From Alphaproteobacteria bacterium (GTDB lineage Bacteria > Pseudomonadota > Alphaproteobacteria > JACZXZ01): DNA of 60,559 bases. Location of the stretch: assembly GCA_035625915.1 (NCBI GenBank), contig DASPOR010000099.1, positions 1 through 60,559 on the forward strand, written 5' to 3'. This document shows positions 8,557 through 15,924 of this stretch, in pieces. Both the position numbers and the translations under genes were made by a program. The notes beneath the pieces were generated by a model. It worked only from the letters and a program-made list of their open reading frames with translations, did no database searches and was not told the origin of the DNA. Within the stretch, counting starts at the first letter, position 1. The number at the start of each line of letters is the position of its first letter.

Positions 8557-10653
8557 TCAACCGGAATGGCCAAAGCCGACGTGCGTCCAATCGGCAAGGG
8601 TCGATGCTGTTGTGCTGTGTTCGCCCCCACTCGACCCACCTTGCCAAGAGAATGCATCGGCTAGCGCGTGGTTAACGGAGCTCTCGATTGCGCTCGAGGC
8701 ATGGTTCGATCCCGCGATCGTCGGCATAGCGAATTGAGCACCGGCACCAGCGGCCGCCTGCGTGGGAAATGCGTCCACAGAATGCAAGGTATCCACCATG
8801 TTTGGAACGGGAAGCGACGATTCGTGGAATGGGATGACTTGCCCATTGTTCGCGAGCGGAAGGGAGGTTGCGCCGGTACCGGCGCCCGACGCGCCGCTCT
8901 CGATCTCATGGAGGAAACTTGTTACGGCGCCAAACTCGGAGGCGGTTTGAGAGGGGGCGCCATAAGCTGGTGCAGTGCCTACCGTCTGGCCCGGCGATCC
9001 CACGCCCGTCCCGACTTCACTGAACGACAGGAACGACCCGATATGCGTTTCTGCCGCCGACAGCAGATTCATCGCCGGTGCCGAATTAAAGGACGGGAAC
9101 GCAACCGCTGCACCGATTTCCTTGACGGCGGTGGCAAGCCCGTCCAGCCCGAGCGGCGCTGCATTCGCCGGCGCCAGTCCGTCCGACGGGGCGGCATCGT
9201 GCGGACCGCTGTCCCCAGTTGCGGACTGCAAGCCGGGCAGGCTTGCGCCATTCGCCCATCCCATGCCATCGAAGCCGGCCAAGACGATCTGTTGCGCGCC
9301 ATGAGCAGCGTCACTTGCGCCAAGCAGGGATGACGTGCCGGTTTGGCCGTGCTGTTGCGAATCAACCGCACCCTTCGTAAGCCCGTCGGCTAAGTCGTAT
9401 CCACCACTGCCGCTAGTCGAAAAAGAGGTCGTCGGCGAAGAAGTCGCGGCACCGGGAGTAAGAAAGGACGAGACGGTCTCCGCACCGACACCGAGGCTGG
9501 AACTCACACCCTTCTCCACGCCGAGCCACGCATCGCCGAATGCGGTTGTGCTTGGAGCGTCAGTGTCCGTACCTTTTTCGCTCGATGTTATATCAAATCC
9601 GTTCACACTACCGGGATTGCGATCCTCGGAAGAAATCAAAAGGCTGCCCGACTGATCATTCCAGCCGGCCATCGGATCCGCCACGTGGCCGCCATGATCG
9701 CCGGTATCGTTGTTGTGGAGCGGGCCGGATACACCATCCTGAATGGCGGGATGTGTAATCCCATGTACGAGGTCCGTCGTTTGCGCAGTACGTTGGGAAA
9801 CGGCATGATTGAGTGCTGAACCGGGGGCACGACCCGAGCCGGAGGTCTCGGCGTTAACACCGAAATTCGTTAGATCGTCGTAAGACGTGGCGGTCGCTCC
9901 GGCAGCGGCAGCATCGGCACCTGCTTCCGACTGATTCCCGATTGCCTCATCGCCGTGGGCCGCGCTTCCGGAATGCCATTGCGAATTTTCACCGCCACTT
10001 GTCGGTATGGTGGCGCTCGACGCGGCGAGCGCACTGCCGGCACCGACGAGTAACGCGGCAACGGCGGATGCCGACATGAGCGTGGAACCGGAAATGCCAT
10101 TTGTATCCGTCGGGTGTGGGGACCTCGGCTCCGCGGCATTGCCCTGATCGCTGGAACCCAGAACGCCCGTGGCTGTCGCCGCCAACAGGAGACCCAGGAC
10201 GCCCATGCGCCCGAGTGGTCCAGCCGACGCCGCGACCGATGCGAGCTTGATCGCCGCGAGGGGGCGGCGCGCCAATGCCAAGGACAACAAACGCGGCGCG
10301 AGTGCCGGATCCTGGCGCACGTAAGCCGCAAGAATTTCCTCGAGCTTTTCTGGATGACTCGCGAGGTCGTGTCTAAACCTCACCAACACCGCCTCGTCAT
10401 TCCACGGTCCGGCAAATGGATTAACGAACATATCTTCGCTTTCCAAACGAAACGTCCTGCACTCACCACCGCCGGCGCGGCCAGAGATTAACGCCATGAC
10501 CTTACCGGCCGTACTCGGCATCGCCGCGTTCGACTCCTGCCCAGCGCGGCCCGATTTGTCCTTCGACGCCGGCTGCTCGCGGAACCCTCGGATTGGATTT
10601 GCGTCCGATCCGTGATGCCCTTCGATCGACAGGCCGGCGACACGATTCGCCAA
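8557..10653 (-). CDS. Putative type I secretion substrate: large low-complexity protein with two hydrophobic segments
   Basis: 698 residues, unrecognised. A TTG start at 10653 fits GAGGGG seven bases upstream. Residues 75-145 are a folded-looking helical domain (WNDEAVLVRFRHDL, LEEILAAYVRQDP). Two hydrophobic segments follow at about 149-166 (MGVLGLLLAATATGVLG) and 191-212. From about 215 to the end it is Gly/Ser/Ala/Thr-rich with scattered His and Asp, without the GGxGxD nonapeptides of RTX proteins or a regular repeat. Being first in the operon, 15 bp before the exporter, suggests it is the secreted or surface-retained cargo (inference). The N-terminal hydrophobic segments are unusual for a C-terminally targeted substrate and could retain it in an envelope complex. 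Confidence 0.8.
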   Translation of the reverse strand: MANRVAGLSIEGHHGSDANPIRGFREQPASKDKSGRAGQESNAAMPSTAGKVMALISGRAGGGECRTFRLESEDMFVNPFAGPWNDEAVLVRFRHDLASHPEKLEEILAAYVRQDPALAPRLLSLALARRPLAAIKLASVAASAGPLGRMGVLGLLLAATATGVLGSSDQGNAAEPRSPHPTDTNGISGSTLMSASAVAALLVGAGSALAASSATIPTSGGENSQWHSGSAAHGDEAIGNQSEAGADAAAAGATATSYDDLTNFGVNAETSGSGRAPGSALNHAVSQRTAQTTDLVHGITHPAIQDGVSGPLHNNDTGDHGGHVADPMAGWNDQSGSLLISSEDRNPGSVNGFDITSSEKGTDTDAPSTTAFGDAWLGVEKGVSSSLGVGAETVSSFLTPGAATSSPTTSFSTSGSGGYDLADGLTKGAVDSQQHGQTGTSSLLGASDAAHGAQQIVLAGFDGMGWANGASLPGLQSATGDSGPHDAAPSDGLAPANAAPLGLDGLATAVKEIGAAVAFPSFNSAPAMNLLSAAETHIGSFLSFSEVGTGVGSPGQTVGTAPAYGAPSQTASEFGAVTSFLHEIESGASGAGTGATSLPLANNGQVIPFHESSLPVPNMVDTLHSVDAFPTQAAAGAGAQFAMPTIAGSNHASSAIESSVNHALADAFSWQGGSSGGEHSTTASTLADWTHVGFGHSG

Positions 10654-10684
10654 GAGGAAACCCCTCGGTAAGGTTACTTTCCTC
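10654..10684 (-). promoter_or_regulatory. Inverted repeat in the mRNA leader, ending at the start codon
   Basis: On the minus strand GAGGAAA and TTTCCTC flank a 17-base loop that contains the ribosome binding site GAGGGG, and the right arm ends next to the TTG start at 10653. Such a hairpin could limit translation of the putative secretion substrate. It is a sequence observation only. Confidence 0.35.
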
Positions 10685-10704
10685 TTAAGAGTCCGCCATT
10701 TCGG

Positions 10705-10719
10705 TTAAAAGTTGGTTAA
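10705..10719 (-). promoter_or_regulatory. Canonical CtrA box upstream of the type I secretion operon
   Basis: On the minus strand the site reads TTAA-CCAACTT-TTAAC, an exact match to the alphaproteobacterial cell-cycle regulator consensus TTAA-N7-TTAAC. It lies 52-66 bp upstream of the translation start at 10653. It touches the palindrome at 10718-10733, so two regulators could compete there. Confidence 0.6.
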
Positions 10720-10733
10720 GCGCGGGGGCGCTT
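10718..10733. promoter_or_regulatory. AAGCG-N6-CGCTT palindrome upstream of the type I secretion operon
   Basis: The 16-bp inverted repeat has arms AAGCGC and GCGCTT around GGGG. It fits the same AAGCG-N6-CGCTT pattern as 1224-1239 and, with one changed base in the right arm, 15869-15884. It lies about 65-80 bp upstream of the TTG start at 10653. Confidence 0.45.
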
Positions 10734-10950
10734 GCTGTCTATGAAAACTAATAGCAATTTCATGATCTTACACAGACATGGCTTTTTGAGGCGCGCCGTA
10801 ATACTTCGCAATTAACAAATCATAAGCATGGCATGGGGTGGTCGCGCAGCGCTTGTGACGGGCGGAGAAAATACCAAGCACGAACGTTCCCGATGACGCC
10901 GCGCCGCCTCCAGGCCAAACGCCAGATTAACTACGGCACAGGCTTCTCAA

Positions 10951-11178
10951 TTATCCCCGTCTTGCCGATTGTGCGGGCGGGAGAGCAAGATTTTCGATTG
11001 CATCCCGTGCCGCCCGCCGCAATTTCGCGGAGGAGTCCGATCGTGCGAATGCCATGAGGACCTGGAGCACGGTTCGTTGGGTTTCAAGGCTAAGCTCGCC
11101 ATTCCGCAGGAGCCAGCACGCCCCCCAGTAGAGCGCTACCCTCTCGTCAAGTGGAACATGTGTACGCTTGCCGTCCAT
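10951..11178 (-). CDS. Small hypothetical protein, about 75 residues
   Basis: Unrecognised small helical protein (VALYWGACWLLRNGELSLET, then TVLQVLMAFARSDSSAKLRR). ATG 11178 follows a purine-rich GGGAGACCCGGGGCAAGG stretch; a GTG at 11214 in the same frame would add 12 residues. Codon third positions favour G/C. The 297 bp between it and the secretion operon hold the operon's promoter sites. No function is proposed. Confidence 0.45.
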   Translation of the reverse strand: MDGKRTHVPLDERVALYWGACWLLRNGELSLETQRTVLQVLMAFARSDSSAKLRRAARDAIENLALPPAQSARRG

Positions 11179-11588
11179 AGCCTTGCCCCGGGTCTCCCTC
11201 GTTTGCGCGAACACGCCCGAGGGGTTGTTGCTTTAACCCCGAAAGTGCTCATCGTGTAAAATTGAGCAAATACCGTGCCGACGAAGCTGGCATATTCGGC
11301 TGAACCGCATCTGCCTTGATAACTTGTGTAAGCGCACGTGATCGTCGATTTCGAACGTGTCGCGTGTTTCAAACTTGAAACGAGATGATCAGCCACGCAT
11401 CGGAATCCGAGTCGGAGCTTTAAGGCTTTCTTAACCATTTCTTTCGGCTGGTCACGTACTCGCCCCAATTTTGTCCTCACACGAATTTTGCCGACGATGT
11501 AAGTTGCCGATTGCGCGTGCCCAGGGCGGGGCTCCGCGTTTACTTGTGGAGAGCCGCCGTGCCTTTAAGGGGAAACGAACAAACTCCG
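11179..11588. other. Divergent intergenic region
   Basis: About 410 bases between the small leftward gene and the rightward gene at 11589. TTAACCAT at 11431-11438 matches a CtrA half-site, with only a poor second half (TTTC) at seven-base spacing. No other gene or structure was recognised. Confidence 0.4.
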
Positions 11589-12065
11589 ATGCGTGCGTCC
11601 AGTAACAGTCGGGCCAATGACATCATCACATCTTGGTCCGCCTTCCGGAGCGAAGTCGAACGCAGCATTGGGCTGCTTCAGCATATTCGGCTCCAGGTTT
11701 CGCTCTTTGCGGTGCGCCTGGGAGGCGGATGCGATGCGGCTACGGTAGCTGCGGTCGCCGGCACTCTCGCGCGTTTGGGCTCCGTCGGCTGGCTCGCGGA
11801 CGGGAGAATAGGACTCCTTTACATGGGACCACGTGCGACGGGCCAAGCGAGCGACGTGGGACTTATGCAGCACGTGCGCACGATGATCGAACGCCGGCTC
11901 GCCGAACGGGGGTTTTCCGTACCCGGCGATTGGCTGGAGCTTTCCGCGACACATGCATGGACCGACGAGATCAGTGGCGTCGACGAACTCTCTGGACCGC
12001 TTTTCGAGCGACGTGAATGGCGCGGCAGCGCATTGATGGCGCCATTTGCTCGGTTCGCCCATTAG
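11589..12065 (+). CDS. Hypothetical protein, about 158 residues
   Basis: Unrecognised. ATG 11589 is used; the frame continues upstream to 11511 without better protein character. The core (VSLFAVRLGGG, VAGTLARLGSVGWLADGRIG, MIERRLAERGF, LSATHAWTDEISGVDEL) alternates strands and amphipathic helices in a way that recalls degenerate GGDEF-like domains, but no GGDEF signature is present, so this is only an impression. The opposite strand is also open here but reads less like a protein. It stands alone between regulatory genes. Confidence 0.55.
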   Translation: MRASSNSRANDIITSWSAFRSEVERSIGLLQHIRLQVSLFAVRLGGGCDAATVAAVAGTLARLGSVGWLADGRIGLLYMGPRATGQASDVGLMQHVRTMIERRLAERGFSVPGDWLELSATHAWTDEISGVDELSGPLFERREWRGSALMAPFARFAH

Positions 12066-12473
12066 CATCGCGCTTACTGGGGTTCCCGACTAATCTCCCT
12101 CCTTCGATTTGCCGCTGCGGTTCGCGCAGTGATGCGATTTAACCAATCGCGTTTTCGAGAATCGCCCGATTGCGCGCCGAGTGCATGTCATCCTGTTTCA
12201 GCGCCGATACGCCGAACCACTTGGGATGACACTTCCGGCGTTTGCACAATTGCTTTGGTGCGGCACCTCAAGAGATTAGGCAGCTAATGCTGCTGGCACG
12301 CACATTGCTGAATTGTTGTGGTGCGTGACGGCAGCGCAGGATTGCGGCAGGTTCACCGGCCAACGCTGGTACAGCCAGGCAACGGTCCTAACCGATAGCA
12401 GCTCACGGCCCCTGTGCGAAGCTCCCGATCCTGCGCAGCCGCCGCACAGGCTGAAGACCCGAGCGGCGAGACG
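12066..12473. other. Intergenic region, about 400 bp
   Basis: No convincing gene, repeat or terminator was recognised between the hypothetical gene and the membrane protein gene. Overlapping frames on both strands are open here but have poor composition. Confidence 0.4.
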
Positions 12474-13121
12474 ATGGCCGTCCAGCATATCGCAACTTCA
12501 AAGACGTGCGACGGGCTCGAGATGGTGATACGCGCGCGACACTGGCCCATGCGCTTGCTGCTTCTGATTTGGCGCATGCCGCGGGCGCGGATGTGTGGAG
12601 TGTGCGTGCTGCTCGTGCCGTGCGCGTTCCTCATGCGCGACGTTATCGAACACGGCGAGCAGAGCGGCCTCGCAACGTCCGTCAAGCCCATTTTGATAGG
12701 CGTGGCGGTCAAGGTTCTTTTGTGGTTCGAGCTTGGCGAGCCGAACTTGGTCGCACTTACCTTCACAGCGACCGCCCTTGCGAGCGGAGTGTTGGCATTC
12801 GTAGCACTATCGATTAGTCACAGAATCGGATCGCGCCGAGCATCGTACTGGAGCGTTCCCATCCCGATCGCCTTGTTGGCCGTCACAATTTTGTTGGTAT
12901 CGCTGCGAACCCTGATGGCCTTCGTGGCAGATGCGGCGGGTCTACTTTGCCCCCCACCCTGGAATTGCGGCGACGTCGACGGCGTCTTTGGAAGATACGA
13001 CGATTTCGCATTCTTCACGACAGGGCTCGCCGTCGCAGCGGTGTGCGTCTCGTTTGCAAGAAGGCGAATCGTGCGCCGCGATTTCGATTCGGGTTCTCGG
13101 AGCGGGGCGTCAGTCACCTAA
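12474..13121 (+). CDS. Hypothetical multi-pass inner-membrane protein
   Basis: About 215 residues from ATG 12474 (an upstream in-frame start at 12414 is possible). Five hydrophobic stretches look like membrane helices: MCGVCVLLVPCAFLM, PILIGVAVKVLLWF, ALTFTATALASGVLAFVALSI, IPIALLAVTILLVSL and FFTTGLAVAAVCVSFA. The short C-terminal tail is basic and Ser-rich. No transporter or enzyme motif is recognised. It lies upstream of the XRE regulator, 236 bp away, in the same direction. Confidence 0.6.
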   Translation: MAVQHIATSKTCDGLEMVIRARHWPMRLLLLIWRMPRARMCGVCVLLVPCAFLMRDVIEHGEQSGLATSVKPILIGVAVKVLLWFELGEPNLVALTFTATALASGVLAFVALSISHRIGSRRASYWSVPIPIALLAVTILLVSLRTLMAFVADAAGLLCPPPWNCGDVDGVFGRYDDFAFFTTGLAVAAVCVSFARRRIVRRDFDSGSRSGASVT

Positions 13122-13268
13122 CGCGGCATCCACTCTCCGAGATTAGCGCGTCACACTCTACAAATATGTCTACCCCGAAAGGGTAGCAGCGCATGAATGC
13201 CCGTGTGCACCGTCGCGGCGAACCTTCCGACCGCTCAAAGGTGTCCATCGGGGATGTAGTCGCGCATT

Positions 13269-13280
13269 AGTGGTACCACT
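13269..13280. promoter_or_regulatory. Perfect palindrome AGTGGTACCACT upstream of the XRE regulator
   Basis: A 12-bp perfect palindrome lies 78 bp upstream of the start at 13358. Its half-site GTGGTA/TACCAC is the same as in the spaced palindrome at 1206-1221. An autoregulatory operator of the XRE protein is a plausible reading (inference). Confidence 0.4.
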
Positions 13281-13357
13281 CCATTCCCATGCCGCCTGCG
13301 CGAGAAATCCGGCAACATTCCCCGACTGAACGAAACGAAAGATCGAGGAGCATCGAA

Positions 13358-13762
13358 ATGCCAAAGGGGGGCAATCGTCGAAGTGAGGACAATCGCCGGG
13401 TCGATCGGCATGTGGGGTCGCGCCTTCGCACACGTCGTACGATGTTGGGGATGAGCCAGTCGACTCTCGCGGAGGCAGTAGGGCTGACGTTCCAGCAGGT
13501 CCAGAAATACGAGCGCGGCACCAACCGAATCAGTGCAAGCAAGCTTTATCAGTTCGGGCAGATCGTCGGTGTGCCCGTCGCATTCTTCTTTGAGGGGCTG
13601 GGTGCCAAGCAGTCGGCGGAACGCGAACTGGGCGTCGAGAAGAAGGACCCGATGTTCAAGCGCGAGACGTTGGAACTTGTTCGCGCGGTCTCGCGCATTC
13701 GCGATTCGGCGGCGCGCAAAGCGCTCGCGAATCTCATCTTCGCGACCGCGCGCGGCAAATAG
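13358..13762 (+). CDS. XRE-family helix-turn-helix transcriptional regulator
   Basis: 134 residues. ATG 13358 follows GAGGAGC at suitable spacing. The N-terminal helix-turn-helix (about 20-75) is a classic Cro/C1 type: LRTRRTMLGMSQSTLAEAVG, then TFQQVQKYERGTNRISASKL and a hydrophobic VGVPVAFFFEGL. The C-terminal part is a short charged helix ending in LIFATARGK. Size and layout match the PraR/SinR-like regulators common in alphaproteobacteria, which control surface properties and biofilm. That role is family knowledge, not shown here. A perfect palindrome lies in its promoter region. Confidence 0.9.
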   Translation: MPKGGNRRSEDNRRVDRHVGSRLRTRRTMLGMSQSTLAEAVGLTFQQVQKYERGTNRISASKLYQFGQIVGVPVAFFFEGLGAKQSAERELGVEKKDPMFKRETLELVRAVSRIRDSAARKALANLIFATARGK

Positions 13763-13926
13763 GCGAACGAGGTATAGGCCGCCGAGGCACGCGCGAGACG
13801 ATTTGCGACATCACGCGCGGCGCATCCGATCTACCGATCGAGGTGCGGATGTTTCATGTCGCCTTGCGGACCAAATCACGCAGCTGCTGCCGGCGCTGTC
13901 GAAAACTCCTTCGCCGGAGCCGCACC

Positions 13927-14649
13927 TCAAGCCGACCCTCGCATTCTTGTCTCGTACTTCAAGCCATGATTGATCGCCCAAATTGCAGCTTGAGTTCGAT
14001 TTCCGGCCCCTATTTTTCGCAACAGGATTTTGAGGTGACCCTTTACGGTTCCTTCCGCCACGTTGAGTGCCCGCGCGATTTCCTTGTTGGGAAATCCGCC
14101 CGCGAGAAATCGAAGAACCTCAACGTCTCGTTGTGAAAGCTCTTCGGGCCGCGGGTTCTCGATTGCCGTGAGGTTGTCACCGCTCGTCAGCCATTCGATC
14201 GCGCATTCAGCCGGAAATACCTTTTCACCGAGCATTACGAGCTGGAGGGATTGGTCCAATACCGCAGCCGATGCATCTGGAAGTACGTATCCATCCAATC
14301 CTGTCTCGAACGATCGCATAAGCCGGGACGGACAGATGTCGGCATCGGCGTAGGCGACGATCTTTGCTCTCGGGCAGGCCGAGCGTAGCATGACGATCGC
14401 GCTCGACTCGTCGGTGATCGCGCCAAGCCGCAGCAAAATAAGATCCGGCGCGGCATTGGTGCCGATCTTTTCGGCGAAGCTTTCGACGTCGGGCGCTTCC
14501 GCAACCATTTCGTAGCCGAGCTTGCCGAGGATTAGCTTGATGCCCTCGCGAAAAAGCTGATTGGTGTCGATAAGCACGGTCCGGACCGCGGCCGGCAGTG
14601 CAACCACTAGCGCCTTAACACCCCCATCGGGATCGGCTTCATTCCTCAT
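13927..14649 (-). CDS. LuxR/NarL-type regulator with degenerate receiver domain (paralogue 2)
   Basis: 240 residues: receiver-like domain (about 22-145) plus LuxR helix-turn-helix (about 168-228; LSQRDVEVLRFLAGGFPNKE, GTVKGHLKILLRK, NRTQAAIWA). The phospho-acceptor position after PDLILL is Arg74 rather than Asp, and the conserved lysine position (GYVLPDAS) is Pro124. ATG 14649 follows GGGGGA at seven bases. It is convergent with the XRE gene. It shares the NRTQAAIWA ending and the FREGIKL motif with paralogues 1 and 3, which shows common origin. Family certain; signal and targets unknown. Confidence 0.92.
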   Translation of the reverse strand: MRNEADPDGGVKALVVALPAAVRTVLIDTNQLFREGIKLILGKLGYEMVAEAPDVESFAEKIGTNAAPDLILLRLGAITDESSAIVMLRSACPRAKIVAYADADICPSRLMRSFETGLDGYVLPDASAAVLDQSLQLVMLGEKVFPAECAIEWLTSGDNLTAIENPRPEELSQRDVEVLRFLAGGFPNKEIARALNVAEGTVKGHLKILLRKIGAGNRTQAAIWAINHGLKYETRMRGSA

Positions 14650-14945
14650 ACCATCGTCCCCCTACCTGGCGGGATTCATGGCGTCGCGCTCGCAAATTGC
14701 ATAGCACCATCGGTGGCAAATTGCGAAATCGGCCGCCGATCCATGCCAGGCTGACCCATAATCCACAGTCTAAGGAGGCTACCGGCAAAAGACATGCCAT
14801 CATAAAATGCGGGAATTGCAATACAGACCAACCACCCTTGCATAGCTGACCAATGTGTATCGACTCTGTGACGCCTGTCACTGACCCATGCTCGAGCCTA
14901 GGCCAATGTAAGTGCAAATAATCACATTCGCCGGGTGGAGCTCTG

Positions 14946-15146
14946 ATGACCAAGCGCGTCCCCGATATTCGGCCTTCGGCTGGACCGTACGACGATATCT
15001 GCTATCTCTTTGAAAGGATGGCGAATCTGTTGGGTACATCAGAAGGGCTAGGCAAACGGAAACAAAGCCGGGGGGCGGCGAAGGAGCTTTCCCCAGAAAG
15101 GGGCGAAGGGCCGGTCTCGAGGGATCGGCCGTCCCAGGACAAATGA
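14946..15146 (+). CDS. Possible small protein, 66 residues
   Basis: ATG 14946 is preceded by GGTGGAG at good spacing. The N-terminal half has helical character (YDDICYLFERMANLLGTSEG); the C-terminal half is very charged (Arg/Lys/Glu/Gly). A strong terminator hairpin for this strand lies about 115 bp downstream (15260-15299), so a short rightward transcript is likely even if the protein is not real. Unrecognised. Confidence 0.35.
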   Translation: MTKRVPDIRPSAGPYDDICYLFERMANLLGTSEGLGKRKQSRGAAKELSPERGEGPVSRDRPSQDK

Positions 15147-15259
15147 AAGGTAGAACGTTCTCGTTCGTTAATCTTGCCGCAATATTTCGAGGTTTAGAGA
15201 TAATGCTGGCCAGCCCAGGCCGCCCCTAAGCTGCCGCTCCCATCGGCAACCAAAGGGGA

Positions 15260-15299
15260 AAGCCCCGCCGGATCCTTCTTCCCGGCGGGGCTTGCTTTT
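15260..15299 (+). terminator. Rho-independent terminator
   Basis: A perfect 12-bp stem, AAGCCCCGCCGG (15260-15271) with CCGGCGGGGCTT (15282-15293), loop of ten bases, then GCTTTTC. The T-run follows only on the plus strand, so it ends a rightward transcript. The only upstream rightward candidate is the 66-residue frame at 14946 or an untranslated RNA. Confidence 0.75.
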
Positions 15300-15924
15300 C
15301 CCCCGTACCCTCCACGATCCGCAACGCGCAGATCTAGTTTGAAAGCGCGCTTCAATCAGCACCTTCGACGATCGATTCGCGAGGGCGCCCATCATTTCGG
15401 TGATATCCACGTCGCCGATATCGATTCTTAAGCTCGACGCGACCGAGGCGCGCTTTCGGCACATGCGATCCATCGCAGACCGTAGCGTTTATGTGCACCG
15501 CATTGCCATCGAATGGATGCTGAAAAAAATCGCGCGTCAGTCGACATTTACGAAAGCCATTTGCCAGATAAAATGAAATTTTGCCCCAAAAAAATCGCTC
15601 GCTTTCGCCGGGCGCAAAGAGCCACATATCCTACACCTATGCGTGATATTCTTTGGGGCGATTCGAGCGATATACGGAGCAAAGGCTGGGAAGCTTTTCC
15701 CGAAAACTCGCGTTGAAAAGCACCTGAGCGGGAACAGCGAGAGTAAGTATTTGTACGTCCTTTGCTGAAATTTGTTAACGCACGATGCGCCGTTCCTGGG
15801 TGAGTCCGTAGCACCCGTCGCCAAGCGAGGCGGTTGATGCTGTGTGACGGTCGTATGTGCAAATGCACAAGCGGTGCATCGTTTGTGGTCGTGGCACGAA
15901 CAAAAATCGCGTCAGGAGATAGCA
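15300..15924. other. Intergenic region, about 625 bp
   Basis: No secure gene. On the minus strand, two overlapping frames between about 15170 and 15630 contain weak PilZ-like phrases (PFDGNAVHIN in one, VDITEMMGAL in another), which could be a decayed gene but is too weak to call. The last 80 bases are the promoter region of the third LuxR-type regulator, with the palindrome at 15869-15884. Confidence 0.35.
15869..15884. promoter_or_regulatory. AAGCG-N6-CGTTT imperfect palindrome upstream of LuxR paralogue 3
   Basis: AAGCGGTGCATCGTTT matches the site at 1224-1239 in 13 of 16 positions. It lies about 40 bp upstream of the ATG at 15925, in a position suited to autoregulation or cross-regulation. 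Confidence 0.4.

Noticed and set aside
4956..10653. Bacteriocin-processing interpretation of the ABC exporter
   Set aside because: The C39-like domain lacks the catalytic Cys, no double-glycine leader peptide is encoded nearby, and the first gene is a 698-residue protein, so a type I secretion system with a large cargo fits better.
11565..12068. 167-codon minus-strand open frame
   Set aside because: It mirrors the gene at 11589-12065; its product is Ser/Arg/His-rich and lacks hydrophobic periodicity, so the plus-strand frame was preferred.
15168..15627. Possible decayed PilZ-like gene on the minus strand
   Set aside because: Phrases resembling PilZ occur in two different frames (PFDGNAVHIN and VDITEMMGAL), but the first lacks a clear RxxxR, the frames do not join cleanly, and a stop interrupts the second. 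Too weak to call even as a pseudogene.
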